A DNA stretch of 58,092 nt from Alphaproteobacteria bacterium. GTDB lineage: Bacteria; Pseudomonadota; Alphaproteobacteria; Sphingomonadales; Emcibacteraceae. How positions within the stretch are numbered: position 1 is the stretch's first letter; each line of letters starts with the position of its first letter. Positions 8,093 to 17,910 of the stretch are shown here, piece by piece. The notes beneath the pieces are model-generated. The model did not search any database, was not told the origin of the DNA, and saw nothing but the letters and a program-made list of their open reading frames with translations. The stretch covers positions 5,032 to 63,123 of the forward strand of contig JAADFR010000004.1 in the NCBI GenBank assembly GCA_013152755.1, in the 5' to 3' direction. The position numbers and the translations under genes were made by a program.

Positions 8093-9856
8093 ATGGAAGA
8101 CAACCGTAATTTTATGATCGCCATTGCCCTGACTATGGCGATTTTGCTGGGATATACCTATCTGTATGATGCGCCCCGTCAACAGGCGGCAGAGCAGGTC
8201 CGTCAGGAACAGAAAGTGGCACAGGCCGAACAGAAAAGCGATGAAATCCCTGATTTCAGCAATTCTGCCGCCACGGAAACTATCCCCGGCCAGAATCCCA
8301 TGGATGCGTCCTCCGTGAGCGTTGATCGGGACGAACTGCTGACAGTTCGGGACCGGATTATCATCGAAAGTCCTCATGTGCATGGCTCCATCGCCCTGAA
8401 AGGAGCGCGGATTGATGATCTGACCCTGACCGATTACAAGGAAACGCTGGACCCGGATTCGAAAGATGTGGCCCTGCTCAATCCGGTGGGCACAGCGGAT
8501 GCCTATTTCGTTGATTTCAACTGGGGCGTGGACGGGGCCAAGGGGCCGGATAAAAATTCTGTCTGGACGGCGGACAATGATATGCTTGAGGCCGGGGGCA
8601 GCGTTACCCTTAAATGGGACAATGGCGCGGGATTGCTGTTCAGCCGTACTATCTCCCTTGATGAAAATTACATGTTCTCTGTAACTCAGGAAGTGACCAA
8701 TACAACGGATACGGCGATCAAGGTGGCTCAATATGGTCGCATCGTCCGTCATAGCCGCCCAAAAGGCATGTCGCTTTATATCCTGCATGAAGGCCCTATG
8801 TGGTCACTGGATGACGGTATGGAGGAATTTACCTTCTCTGACCTTGAGGATATGGGCAAGACGGAAAAGAAAACCGCCAAGAGCACCGATGGTGGCTGGG
8901 TTGGTATCACCGACAAATATTGGCTGGTGGCTTTGATCCCGGACCCTAAAAAGGATTTTAATGTAGAGGTCTATCGCCGGGGAGATGACACTTCAGAAAA
9001 ATTCTATGCCAATTTTTTTCATGGCTGGACGACGTTAAAATCCGGGGAAAGCTATGTGGAAAGCTCCCGTCTGTTTGCCGGCGCCAAGAAGGTTTCCCTG
9101 CTGGATTACTATACCGATGTTGAGAATGTCAAAATGCTCAATTATGCCATTGACTGGGGCATGTTTTATTTCCTGACCAAGCCGATTTTCTATCTTCTGG
9201 AACTGCTTTACGGTTTTGTGGGTAACTTCGGTGTTGCCATTTTGCTGTTGACCGCCATTGTCAAGCTAGCCATGTTCCCCATCGCCAACAAGGGCTATAA
9301 GTCCATGAACAAGATGAAGGTTCTGCAACCCAAGATGCAGGCCCTGAAGGAAAAATACAGCGATGACAAAACCAAACTACAACAGGCCACGATGGAACTA
9401 TACAAGAAGGAAAAGGTCAATCCGGTGTCCGGGTGCCTGCCGATGCTCTTGCAGTTTCCGGTATTTTTCGCCCTTTATAAAGTGCTGTATGTGACCATTG
9501 ACATGCGTCACGCGCCTTTCTTTGGCTGGATCAAGGATCTGTCCGGGCCGGATACCATGCTGGTCACCAACTTATTCGGTCTGATTCCGTGGGAGCCAAC
9601 GGGTTTCTTAGCCCTTGGTATTTTGCCGATCTTTATGGGCTTTACCATGTGGTTACAGATGCAAATGAACCCGTCGTCCGGTGACCCCATGCAGCGCAAG
9701 ATCATGATGTTCATGCCCATCATCTTTACCTTCATGCTGGCTCAATTCTCTGTGGGCCTGGTGATCTACTGGACGTTCAGTAATATTCTGGGCATTCTTC
9801 AGCAATGGATATTGATGCGGCGGGCCGACCCAGTGCCGGCAAAGACCAAGGCCTGA
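8093..9856 (+). CDS. yidC: Membrane protein insertase YidC
   Basis: Inner-membrane insertase and chaperone (587 aa) that works alone or with SecYEG. It has the Gram-negative layout: an N-terminal membrane anchor (about 6-23), a large periplasmic beta domain (about 60-345), then the conserved five-helix insertase core starting near YAIDWGMFYFLTKPIF. The core includes the cytoplasmic hairpin KMKVLQPKMQALKEKY and the NPVSGCLPMLLQFPVF segment. The length is normal for alphaproteobacteria. It follows yidD by 36 bp and precedes engB by 3 bp. Confidence 0.97.
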   Translation: MEDNRNFMIAIALTMAILLGYTYLYDAPRQQAAEQVRQEQKVAQAEQKSDEIPDFSNSAATETIPGQNPMDASSVSVDRDELLTVRDRIIIESPHVHGSIALKGARIDDLTLTDYKETLDPDSKDVALLNPVGTADAYFVDFNWGVDGAKGPDKNSVWTADNDMLEAGGSVTLKWDNGAGLLFSRTISLDENYMFSVTQEVTNTTDTAIKVAQYGRIVRHSRPKGMSLYILHEGPMWSLDDGMEEFTFSDLEDMGKTEKKTAKSTDGGWVGITDKYWLVALIPDPKKDFNVEVYRRGDDTSEKFYANFFHGWTTLKSGESYVESSRLFAGAKKVSLLDYYTDVENVKMLNYAIDWGMFYFLTKPIFYLLELLYGFVGNFGVAILLLTAIVKLAMFPIANKGYKSMNKMKVLQPKMQALKEKYSDDKTKLQQATMELYKKEKVNPVSGCLPMLLQFPVFFALYKVLYVTIDMRHAPFFGWIKDLSGPDTMLVTNLFGLIPWEPTGFLALGILPIFMGFTMWLQMQMNPSSGDPMQRKIMMFMPIIFTFMLAQFSVGLVIYWTFSNILGILQQWILMRRADPVPAKTKA

Positions 9857-9859
9857 TCC

Positions 9860-10525
9860 GTGGAAGGACTGAGCGAAGCGGAACAGGCCGCTCAACAGGA
9901 ACAGGAAAGGCTGGAACAGGGCCGCCTATTATTTTCTGGACAGGCAGAATTTCTGCTGGGGGTTGTGGCTTTACAACATCTGCCGCCGCCGGACCGGGTA
10001 GAGGTCTCCTTTGCCGGGCGGTCCAATGTGGGCAAATCGAGCCTGCTGAATGCGCTGGTGGGACAAAATAGTCTGGCCCGCACGTCCAACACGCCGGGCC
10101 GCACGCAGGAGGTTAATTTCTTCACGGTGAAGGATAGCCTCTATCTGTCGGACTTGCCGGGCTATGGTTATGCCAAGGTCTCCCGCTCTCTGGTCAAGGA
10201 TTGGACCAAATTGTTGAAAAGCTATCTGCGCGGGCGGCCCAATTTGCGCCGGGCCTTTGTGCTGGTGGACAGCCGTCATGGCATCAAGGACAGCGACCGG
10301 GACATCATGACCATGATGGATGACGCGGCGGTTTCTTATCAGGTTATCCTGACAAAAGTTGACAAATTAAAAAAAACGGCGCAGGACATGGTGCTGGAAA
10401 AAACCAGAATAGAGATCGCCAAACATGTGGCGGCGCATCCGGATATTATCCTGACCAGTTCGGCCAAGGGGGATGGTATCGGGGAACTTCGGGCGGCTAT
10501 TGCGGACCTTGTTTACGGGAATTAG
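9860..10525 (+). CDS. engB: Ribosome biogenesis GTP-binding protein EngB (YihA/YsxC)
   Basis: A 221-aa GTPase for large-subunit assembly. G motifs are in order: G1 GRSNVGKSS, the NTPGRTQE switch region, G3 DLPGYG, G4 TKVDK and G5 SSAKG. The start is GTG 9860, 3 bp after the yidC stop, and the stop abuts the argB start. The first 30 residues are a charged Glu/Gln-rich extension. Confidence 0.96.
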   Translation: MEGLSEAEQAAQQEQERLEQGRLLFSGQAEFLLGVVALQHLPPPDRVEVSFAGRSNVGKSSLLNALVGQNSLARTSNTPGRTQEVNFFTVKDSLYLSDLPGYGYAKVSRSLVKDWTKLLKSYLRGRPNLRRAFVLVDSRHGIKDSDRDIMTMMDDAAVSYQVILTKVDKLKKTAQDMVLEKTRIEIAKHVAAHPDIILTSSAKGDGIGELRAAIADLVYGN

Positions 10526-11452
10526 ATGACTATGACAGAAAAATATACTTCAAAACTGGACGATCAAAAGACAAGCTGGATCAAAAAAGCCAGCATCCTG
10601 TCAGAGGCCTTGCCCTATATGCGCCGCTATAGTGGCCGGACCATCGTCATCAAATATGGCGGCCATGCCATGGGCGATGAGGATCTGGCCCTGAGCTTTG
10701 CCCATGATGTTGTCCTGATGAAACAGGTGGGGATGAACCCCATTGTGGTTCACGGCGGCGGCCCGCAAATTGGCCGTATGCTGGACCGGTTGAAGATTGA
10801 AAGCTCCTTTGTGGATGGCCTGCGGGTCACGGACAAGGCCACGGTCGAAGTGGTGGAAATGGTCCTGTCGGGCAGTATCAATAAATCCATTGTCGGGGCT
10901 ATCAACAGTGTCGGTGGCCATGCGGTGGGCCTGAGCGGCAAAGATAACAACCTTGTGGTCGCAGAGGCCCTGCGCCGGACCAAGAAAGACCCGGATTCAC
11001 AGATTGAGCAGATTCTGGATCTGGGCTTTGTGGGCTATCCCAAACATGTGAATGCGGATTTCCTCAAGATGTTTAAATCCACCAATATCATTCCGGTCAT
11101 CGCCCCCATTGGCCTTGGCGAAAAGGGTGAGACCTATAACATCAACGCAGATACCATGGCCGGTGCGCTGGCCGGTGCGGTTAAGGCGGAACGCCTGTTG
11201 CTGTTGACCGATGTGGCGGGTGTTATAGGCAGTGACAAACAGCTATTGTCTGATATGACAGAAATTCAGACTCAGAAACTGATCGCCGACGGCACCATTC
11301 ACGGTGGTATGATCCCCAAAGTGAATACCTGTCTTCAGGCCGTGGATCATGGGGTTGGTGGGGCCGTAATTATTGACGGACGGGTGGAACATGCGTTGCT
11401 TTTGGAGCTGTTTACCGAACATGGTGTTGGTACCCTGATCCGCAAGCAGTAA
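10526..11452 (+). CDS. argB: Acetylglutamate kinase
   Basis: Second step of arginine synthesis: phosphorylates N-acetylglutamate (308 aa). Amino-acid-kinase motifs visible are [19 protein letters not shown], the [12 protein letters not shown] segment near residue 200, and [11 protein letters not shown] near the end. The ATG directly follows the engB stop, the usual alphaproteobacterial linkage. The gene converges on the DUF2336 gene with a 3-bp gap. Confidence 0.97.
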   Translation: MTMTEKYTSKLDDQKTSWIKKASILSEALPYMRRYSGRTIVIKYGGHAMGDEDLALSFAHDVVLMKQVGMNPIVVHGGGPQIGRMLDRLKIESSFVDGLRVTDKATVEVVEMVLSGSINKSIVGAINSVGGHAVGLSGKDNNLVVAEALRRTKKDPDSQIEQILDLGFVGYPKHVNADFLKMFKSTNIIPVIAPIGLGEKGETYNINADTMAGALAGAVKAERLLLLTDVAGVIGSDKQLLSDMTEIQTQKLIADGTIHGGMIPKVNTCLQAVDHGVGGAVIIDGRVEHALLLELFTEHGVGTLIRKQ

Positions 11453-11455
11453 TTA

Positions 11456-12715
11456 TCACCCACCGTCATACAGGGCCAGATCATATTTCATTTCAATTTC
11501 CGACAGGGGGAAATCAAAGCCGTTTTTGGCGTTGAGCAGCTGGCTTGATGGCACGCAGGCGATTTCCTGCTGAATTTTAAGGGCGGTGCGCATATTCAAC
11601 TCACAGCGCCAAGCCAACGCCACGACCCGGCGGCCTTTTTTGCTGTTGATGATCTTCCGGATGGAATCCAGTGGCATTTTTGCCATATGTGATAGGCATT
11701 GCATTAAAAGCTCTCGCTGGCGGTTCTTGATGGTATTTTCAATGAAGTCATCGTCCAAAAGCCCCTGATCATAGAATTTCCGGGCCTGTTCCGCTAATGT
11801 GTCCTGATCTTCCTGATCAAAATCACTTTCCCTGATCCGCTTGCGTACTTTGGACAAGAGGTTATCGGCAACGGTCTTGTCAAGTTTATGGGTTTTGATC
11901 ATCCGGTCAACCAGTGACGAGGCGACAAAACCGGCGATGCGCTTGATGGCCCGGATCGATAAATTCGCGTTGGTCACCAACGGGGGATGCAGCTCCTCAA
12001 CCTCCTCCGCCTGATTAATGATGGCATCCAGCGTGCTTTCGCGGATTTGGGCATTTTCATTGGCCAGCAGGGCCGCCACCGCCGGAATATCCAGCGACAT
12101 GGTTATGGCTTCCGAAACTTCTTCATCCACATGGGCGCGGCTGGCGATGGCTGTCAGGGCGCCGCTGGCCGTGGTGGCGGCAATGATTTCCGTCAGGTCA
12201 TCGGTGCTGAGTAGCGGCGAATATTCCAGAACCGGGGCGCTGACTTCTTCCGCGCTGTCATGGGCCAGCTTCATGATGATATGCTTGGGCACACAGTCGA
12301 ATGTTTTTAATTCCTCGGACACGATCCGGCGCACTTGCGGCAGTTGATCGCTGGCCAGTGTTTCCAGCATTTCAATGGCCTGTTCGCGTATTTTTGCAAC
12401 TTCGTCAGCCGGAATGTCCGGCAGCATACGGGCAATTTTCCGGGCCAGCTCTTCGCGTACTTCACAATCCTCATCCGTGACAAGGATTTTATCCGCATGA
12501 TAGGGGGTACTTTTATTGGTGGCGATTCTCCGGCGAACTTCCGGGGAATCATCGCTGGCCAGATAATAGAGAATTTCCGGTTTGGTATCCTCATGGGCCG
12601 CCAACCGATGCTTGTCTCGTTTATTCTTGTCTTCCAATGCGGAACGGGCTTCCTCATAGGAATATTTTTTGTCTTTACCGTCCCGAATGCGCTTGAATAT
12701 ATTTTTAAGCATCAT
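11456..12715 (-). CDS. DUF2336 domain-containing protein
   Basis: A 419-aa soluble protein made of HEAT-like alpha-helical repeats such as SDDSPEVRRRIATN and SDQLPQVRRIVSEEL. This architecture is characteristic of the alphaproteobacterial DUF2336 family, whose function is not established. Start ATG 12715 is chosen because GGGGAAA precedes it and it overlaps the end of the upstream diguanylate cyclase gene, indicating translational coupling; an upstream in-frame ATG at 12811 is less likely. Coupling to a GGDEF protein suggests a cyclic-di-GMP-related role (inference). Confidence 0.85.
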   Translation of the reverse strand: MMLKNIFKRIRDGKDKKYSYEEARSALEDKNKRDKHRLAAHEDTKPEILYYLASDDSPEVRRRIATNKSTPYHADKILVTDEDCEVREELARKIARMLPDIPADEVAKIREQAIEMLETLASDQLPQVRRIVSEELKTFDCVPKHIIMKLAHDSAEEVSAPVLEYSPLLSTDDLTEIIAATTASGALTAIASRAHVDEEVSEAITMSLDIPAVAALLANENAQIRESTLDAIINQAEEVEELHPPLVTNANLSIRAIKRIAGFVASSLVDRMIKTHKLDKTVADNLLSKVRKRIRESDFDQEDQDTLAEQARKFYDQGLLDDDFIENTIKNRQRELLMQCLSHMAKMPLDSIRKIINSKKGRRVVALAWRCELNMRTALKIQQEIACVPSSQLLNAKNGFDFPLSEIEMKYDLALYDGG

Positions 12716-14495
12716 TTTCCCCTTTCTGTCTTGTATTTTCAGTGGCCGGATCATAGAGCGCATATGTGGCCTTGCCGGCTGATTTTGCCTGATAGAGGGC
12801 CTTGTCCGCATTATCCATCAGTTGATCAAAAGTCTGACCGTCCTCCGGGTGGCTGATGGCGATGCCCAGCGATATGGAGAGTGGCGGCCCCTCAACATCG
12901 GCCAGATGGCAGAGACGCGCGCCGCTGGTAACAAAATTATGGGCAATGGCAAGGGTATCCTTGGCGGAAATCTCATCAAGCCAGATGGCAAATTCATCGC
13001 CGCCGAGCCGCGCGGCATAATCGCCGACCCGGATGTTATCCCGGATAATTTTGGCCAGCTGTTTTAAAATCATATCGCCGTGGGCATGGCCCTTGCTGTC
13101 ATTGACATTCTTGAAATTATCCAGATCAAGATAAAGCATGGCCCCGTCCCGGCGGCTTCGGGTTTGATTCTTGAGGCGCTTGGTAATTTCTTTGGTAAAG
13201 GCCCGGCGGTTTAACAATGTGGTCAATTCATCGGTAAAGGCCCGCCGTTCAAGTTCCTCATGGGTAATAACCTGTTCCAGCGCGATGCCCAGATGGGCGG
13301 TGATGCCGTTGAACAGATGAACCTCATCCTCCTGCCAATGGTTATCCTTGTCCCGGATCAGGAATATGGCACCGTTACTTTTGCCGTGATGGCTGGTAAT
13401 GCCCATCAGGATCAGATGTGTACCGATCAGCATGGCTTCCGTGGCAATATTTTCCGAATAGCCTGCTGTTTCAGATGGGGTCCAACAGGCCATGGCCTTT
13501 TGGCATAATTTATACATAAAGTCCGCCTCAAGGGGCTGGCCACCCTGCTGTTTGACTTCGGCGGTAAAGTCGCCGCCGGGGTGGTTAGTCTTTTGTATGA
13601 TAAGGCAGCTGTCGGACGGGATACCGTCCAAAGTGGCGGTTGTGGCCTTTGCCAGCATATCGGTCGGGGTGGTCATATCCCGGATGGTGGAGACAATCTT
13701 GCTAAGCACATGCTCCTGCCGATGGGTGCGGCGCAATAGGGCTTCTCTTTCTCGCCGGAGGGTGATGTCGCGGCAGACACCCCGGGCACCTTGCCAGTTG
13801 GCTTCTTCATCCTGCCGGGGGACGGCTGAAATTAGCAAACAGGCCATGGCGCCGTCGGCGCGTTTGAGCCAAAGTTCCATTTCTTCCACTTTGCGGGTCG
13901 TGGAAAAGGGGTTGTTGTCATTATCCCCGATGATCAGGTCACCGGATGGTTTGCCATTTAATTCAAAAGCGGTATAGCCCAGGATTCCTTTGGGTGAGAC
14001 ATAAATGAACTTGCCATTACTGTCGGTTTCCCAGGCAAAGTCGGTGGAGCAATTGACCAGATCCTTGAACATCTGCCGGGAATCGACGAGGGCATTAGTC
14101 AGATTATGCTCTATGGTGGTTTCCCGGCCAAAGAGGAATGCCATGGGCACCGTGTTTTTCTGAACCGCCTTTACGGGAAAGGCGTAAAGGTCATAATGGC
14201 GCAGGCCTGAGGGCTCTTTCAAGGTTGCTTTCTGGGTGTCCGGGCAATTGTTGGACAGGCAGCGGGTGATCATGGTTTCCAGAAAGGCCTCCCGCTTTTC
14301 AAGGGGCGGCATCAGGCTTTTGGCAAAAATATTCTGGTGAATAACCGTCATATCCGCATCGATCAACAGGGCCGGTCCGGGGAACATATCCACCATGACA
14401 CAAGGGTCAAACTGGAACATGGGCAGGACGAGGTCCGGCTGCCGGGTATTTTCGTCTTTGGGTTTTAGCAGAATACGTGCGATATTGGCTTCCAT
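12705..14495 (-). CDS. PAS-GAF diguanylate cyclase
   Basis: Predicted c-di-GMP synthase of 596 aa with no membrane segments. An N-terminal PAS-like region (about 20-120) is followed by a PAS domain (about 140-260, containing FAWETDSNGKFIYVSPKG), a GAF-like region (about 280-420) and a C-terminal GGDEF domain. The active site RLGGDEFAIWL is intact near residue 500. An inhibitory I-site, RVGD, lies five residues upstream, so product inhibition is likely. The start is uncertain: ATG 14495 lacks a good ribosome site, and a longer form from 14615 would overlap the divergent HAD gene. The stop overlaps the DUF2336 start. Confidence 0.88.
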   Translation of the reverse strand: MEANIARILLKPKDENTRQPDLVLPMFQFDPCVMVDMFPGPALLIDADMTVIHQNIFAKSLMPPLEKREAFLETMITRCLSNNCPDTQKATLKEPSGLRHYDLYAFPVKAVQKNTVPMAFLFGRETTIEHNLTNALVDSRQMFKDLVNCSTDFAWETDSNGKFIYVSPKGILGYTAFELNGKPSGDLIIGDNDNNPFSTTRKVEEMELWLKRADGAMACLLISAVPRQDEEANWQGARGVCRDITLRREREALLRRTHRQEHVLSKIVSTIRDMTTPTDMLAKATTATLDGIPSDSCLIIQKTNHPGGDFTAEVKQQGGQPLEADFMYKLCQKAMACWTPSETAGYSENIATEAMLIGTHLILMGITSHHGKSNGAIFLIRDKDNHWQEDEVHLFNGITAHLGIALEQVITHEELERRAFTDELTTLLNRRAFTKEITKRLKNQTRSRRDGAMLYLDLDNFKNVNDSKGHAHGDMILKQLAKIIRDNIRVGDYAARLGGDEFAIWLDEISAKDTLAIAHNFVTSGARLCHLADVEGPPLSISLGIAISHPEDGQTFDQLMDNADKALYQAKSAGKATYALYDPATENTRQKGENDA

Positions 14496-14606
14496 AGGGC
14501 AGACACTCAGGTTAAAAATGGCAACAAACCGGGCAGTATCTGATTGTATCGGAGGAGCCTTAACAAGAAGTTTACGATTTGGTAAAATTATAGGAAGGAC
14601 AGACCC

Positions 14607-15245
14607 ATAGAACATTGGATTTTTGATCTGGATAATACGCTCTACCCGGCGGAGAATAATTTATTCTCTCAAATTGACCGCCGGATGGGGGCTTTTATCG
14701 CCCGGCGGTTTAATCTGTCGCCTGAGGCAGCGCGGGATTTGCAGAAAAGCTATTTCAGAACTTACGGCACCACGCTTAGGGGGCTGATGACCGAGCATGA
14801 TATTGCGCCAGAGGATTTTCTAGAGTATGTCCATGACATTGATTTTGGGGTTTTGACCCCTGATCTGCGGCTAAAGGCGGTGCTTGAAAAGCTCAAGGGA
14901 CCGAAATATATTTATACCAATGCCTCCCGCCCCTATACTGATAAAGTGCTGGCAAAAATTGGCCTTGACGGTATTTTTGATGGTATTTTTGCTATTGAAT
15001 CTGCCGATTACCTGCCCAAACCCCATGATCAGAGTTATCACAGGATGGCAGAGGATATGGGGCTGGACCCGGAAAAATCTGTTATGGTTGAGGATATGGC
15101 GCAAAATCTGGCCCCGGCCAGCCGGATGGGCATGACCACCGTCTGGGTGCCCACGGGGCAAAAATGGTCAGCGGCAGGGCACCGTCCGGAATATATTGAC
15201 CATACGGCCCCTGACCTGACAGAATGGCTGGAAAGTCAGCTATAA
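14607..15245 (+). CDS. HAD-family pyrimidine 5'-nucleotidase, probable ATA start
   Basis: HAD phosphatase of about 212 aa resembling pyrimidine 5'-nucleotidases that act on UMP/CMP. The catalytic motif FDLDNTLYP lies at about residues 6-14, motif II at YTNAS, and motif IV at MVEDMAQN. No ATG, GTG or TTG lies in frame before the catalytic motif, because the frame opens after a TAA at 14583. ATA 14607 sits 8 nt after a strong AGGAAGG and is my choice. The first ATG, 14685, would delete the catalytic aspartates. A base error or a rare AUA/AUU start are both possible. dapD follows closely. Confidence 0.85.
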   Translation: MEHWIFDLDNTLYPAENNLFSQIDRRMGAFIARRFNLSPEAARDLQKSYFRTYGTTLRGLMTEHDIAPEDFLEYVHDIDFGVLTPDLRLKAVLEKLKGPKYIYTNASRPYTDKVLAKIGLDGIFDGIFAIESADYLPKPHDQSYHRMAEDMGLDPEKSVMVEDMAQNLAPASRMGMTTVWVPTGQKWSAAGHRPEYIDHTAPDLTEWLESQL

Positions 15246-15248
15246 GGA

Positions 15249-15276
15249 TTGACAGCCTGACCCGAATGACTATTGT
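15249..15276 (+). promoter_or_regulatory. Probable dapD promoter
   Basis: TTGACA (15249-15254) is 16 bp from TATTGT (15271-15276), just after the HAD gene stop. Transcription would begin near 15283, giving a 34-nt leader with an AGGA ribosome site before ATG 15317. Confidence 0.5.
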
Positions 15277-15316
15277 CGGGCCGAGTTGGATATTACAGGA
15301 ATTACAGGAAAGAATT

Positions 15317-16162
15317 ATGACCGATCTGTCTTTGGAAAACACCATTGATCAGGCCTGGGAAAACCGCGCCGAAATAAGCTCTGCCACGGTTGGCGAGGTT
15401 CGCGATGCCGTGGAGCATGCCCTTGACCTGCTGGACAGCGGCAAAGCCCGTGTCGCCTCAAAAAAAGACAATGTGTGGACGGTTCACCAATGGCTGAAAA
15501 AGGCCGTGTTGTTGTCGTTTAGCCTTAATGACATGAAGATTATCAAGGGTGCGCCGGGGGACAATAGCAACTGGTATGACAAGGTGCCATCCAAATTTGA
15601 GGGCTGGGATAAATCCAATTTTGCAGACGCCGGATTCCGGGCGGTGCCGGGGTCCATTGTGCGCCGCTCGGCCTATATCGCACCGGGCGCGGTTTTGATG
15701 CCGTCTTTCGTTAATCTGGGGGCCTATGTGGACAGCGGCACCATGGTTGATACCTGGACCACCGTTGGCTCCTGCGCCCAGATTGGCAAGAACGTCCATC
15801 TATCCGGCGGGGTTGGCATTGGCGGCGTGCTGGAGCCATTGCAGGCCGGACCAGTGATTATTGAGGATAACTGCTTTATCGGGGCTCGCTCAGAGGTCGC
15901 CGAAGGGGTAATCGTCGAAGAAGGCGCGGTCTTAAGTATGGGCGTTTATATCGGGGCCTCCACCAAGATCATTGACCGGGAAACCGGCGAAATTTTCATG
16001 GGCCGGGTGCCCAGCTATAGCGTCGTGGTGCCAGGCAACCTGCCGGGCAAGCCGCTGCCGGACGGGACGCCGGGGCCTAGTCTCTATGCGGCGGTGATCG
16101 TCAAGCGGGTTGACGCCCGCACCCGTTCCAAAACCTCTATCAATGATTTGCTGAGGGACTGA
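15317..16162 (+). CDS. dapD: 2,3,4,5-tetrahydropyridine-2,6-dicarboxylate N-succinyltransferase
   Basis: Lysine/diaminopimelate synthesis, succinylase branch (281 aa). It has the left-handed beta-helix hexapeptide repeats ([19 protein letters not shown] onward, about residues 115-240) and the conserved [15 protein letters not shown] and [11 protein letters not shown] segments. ATG 15317 has AGGA 7 nt upstream; an upstream in-frame ATG inside the HAD gene is rejected. Its stop overlaps the dapE start (TGATG), so the two succinyl-branch genes are coupled. Confidence 0.96.
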   Translation: MTDLSLENTIDQAWENRAEISSATVGEVRDAVEHALDLLDSGKARVASKKDNVWTVHQWLKKAVLLSFSLNDMKIIKGAPGDNSNWYDKVPSKFEGWDKSNFADAGFRAVPGSIVRRSAYIAPGAVLMPSFVNLGAYVDSGTMVDTWTTVGSCAQIGKNVHLSGGVGIGGVLEPLQAGPVIIEDNCFIGARSEVAEGVIVEEGAVLSMGVYIGASTKIIDRETGEIFMGRVPSYSVVVPGNLPGKPLPDGTPGPSLYAAVIVKRVDARTRSKTSINDLLRD

Positions 16163-17310
16163 TGCGCGTTGATGCCATTCAACTTACCCGTGATTTGATC
16201 CGTTGCCCCAGCGTGACACCGCAGGATGCGGGGGCGCTGGATGTGGTGCAGGGGGCGTTGGATGGCCTTGGCTTTACCTGTTACCGCCTGCCCTTTGGGG
16301 AGGGCGCGGACAGGGTGGATAATCTCTATGCCCGCTTAGGGACCGCATCGCCTAATTTCTGCTTTGCCGGTCATACGGATGTGGTGCCAGCAGGGGAGCA
16401 GAACCACTGGCAGAATGATCCTTTTGGCGCAGAGATCCGGGACGGGGCCATATTTGGGCGCGGCGCATCGGATATGAAGGGGGCCATTGCCGCCTTTGTC
16501 GCCGCTACATCTGAATTTATCGAAGATGCGGCGGATTTCACAGGCTCCATCAGCTTTCTGATCACCGGGGACGAGGAAGGTCCGGCGGTCAATGGCACCA
16601 TAAAGATGCTGGACTGGCTCACAGAAAAGGGCGAAATTCTGGACTATTGTCTGGTGGGCGAGCCAACCAATCCGGGCAAGGTCGGCGATATGGCCAAGAT
16701 CGGACGGCGGGGCAGCCTGAACGGACGGCTTCAGGTGCGCGGGACGCAGGGCCATGTGGCCTATCCTCATTTGGCCGATAATCCGATCCCGCGTCTGGTG
16801 CGGATATTGGACGGCTTGCTGGCGCGTGATTTTAACGATGGCAACGACCATTTTCAGCCCACCAATCTTGAGATTGTCTCGGTGGATGTGGGCAACGGGG
16901 CCAGCAACGTGATCCCGGAGATGGCCGAGGCCCGTTTTAATATCCGCTTTAACAATGCCCAGAATGATGACGACTTACAGCAATGGGTCCGGTCCGTCTG
17001 TGATGGGGTGGGCGGCAATTACAGTCTGGAGATGAGGGCATCCGGTGATGCCTTTCTGACCCCGCCGGGCATATTGAGCGGTCTGATTACCGATGCGGTC
17101 AGCAAGGTTACCGGACGGGTGGTGGAATTAAGTACCTCCGGCGGCACGTCCGATGCGCGCTTTATCAAGGACCATTGTCCGGTGTCTGAATTTGGCCTAG
17201 TCAATCAAACTATGCATAAGGTGGATGAATGTGTCCGTCTTGACGATCTGGCCGAATTGACGGCCATATACCGGGAAATTTTAACGTCTTTTTTCAAGGG
17301 CAAAAAATAA
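16162..17310 (+). CDS. dapE: Succinyl-diaminopimelate desuccinylase
   Basis: M20-family di-zinc hydrolase (382 aa) releasing LL-diaminopimelate and succinate. Metal-binding and catalytic motifs are [30 protein letters not shown] and, near the C-terminus, GGTSDARFI. Length is normal. The start overlaps the dapD stop, and the stop overlaps the next ATG (TAATG), making a three-gene operon. Confidence 0.96.
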   Translation: MRVDAIQLTRDLIRCPSVTPQDAGALDVVQGALDGLGFTCYRLPFGEGADRVDNLYARLGTASPNFCFAGHTDVVPAGEQNHWQNDPFGAEIRDGAIFGRGASDMKGAIAAFVAATSEFIEDAADFTGSISFLITGDEEGPAVNGTIKMLDWLTEKGEILDYCLVGEPTNPGKVGDMAKIGRRGSLNGRLQVRGTQGHVAYPHLADNPIPRLVRILDGLLARDFNDGNDHFQPTNLEIVSVDVGNGASNVIPEMAEARFNIRFNNAQNDDDLQQWVRSVCDGVGGNYSLEMRASGDAFLTPPGILSGLITDAVSKVTGRVVELSTSGGTSDARFIKDHCPVSEFGLVNQTMHKVDECVRLDDLAELTAIYREILTSFFKGKK

Positions 17311-17909
17311 TGGCACAGAGCAATTCAACCTTAAATCATATCGCCCGGCAGATTGCTGCCGCATGGCAGTTGGTGCGCCTGTCTCCCCAGGCCATAGATG
17401 AATTTGAGGTCACGGCCAACAGTTTCTGGAAATCTTTTTGGGTGATTATTCTGGTGGCACCCCTGTTTCTGATCGGTGTCTATGTGGGGTCTCAAGTGAT
17501 TGGGGAACTTGAAAACGAACTCAAACAAAAAATTGTCATTTCCATTCCGGGCCAGATTACGGTCTTTCTGGTGCAATTGCCATTGCTGGCCATTGCCTTG
17601 GGCCTTTTTACAAAATTTCTGAAAATAGAGAAGCATTATTCATCCATGATCATCGCCTATAACTGGCTGTGGATGGTTATATCCTATTGTACCGTGCCCT
17701 TTATCATTTTGATGGTGGCAGGCCTTATTCCCGCGCAGATGGCAGCATTGATTTTCTGGATGCTGATGTTTTATTTTAAGGGTTATGTGACCTGGTTCAT
17801 GTTCAAACACGCCCTGAAGATCAGCGGCTGGCTGGCCTTTGGCATAATGGTGTTCCAAACCCTGTTCATCTTATCCGTCAGTCAAGTCGTGATGCTGATT
17901 TTCGTCTAA
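17310..17909 (+). CDS. Multi-pass membrane protein, Yip1-like, function unknown
   Basis: A 199-aa inner-membrane protein with about five hydrophobic segments (about 42-62, 82-100, 112-135, 140-160, 170-198). Its soluble N-terminus contains RLSPQAIDEFEVTANSFWKSFW. The layout resembles bacterial Yip1-domain-like proteins, but the match is weak. It is coupled to dapE by a 1-base start/stop overlap and converges on truA with a 1-bp gap. Nothing indicates a role in lysine synthesis. Confidence 0.75.
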   Translation: MAQSNSTLNHIARQIAAAWQLVRLSPQAIDEFEVTANSFWKSFWVIILVAPLFLIGVYVGSQVIGELENELKQKIVISIPGQITVFLVQLPLLAIALGLFTKFLKIEKHYSSMIIAYNWLWMVISYCTVPFIILMVAGLIPAQMAALIFWMLMFYFKGYVTWFMFKHALKISGWLAFGIMVFQTLFILSVSQVVMLIFV

Positions 17910-17910
17910 A

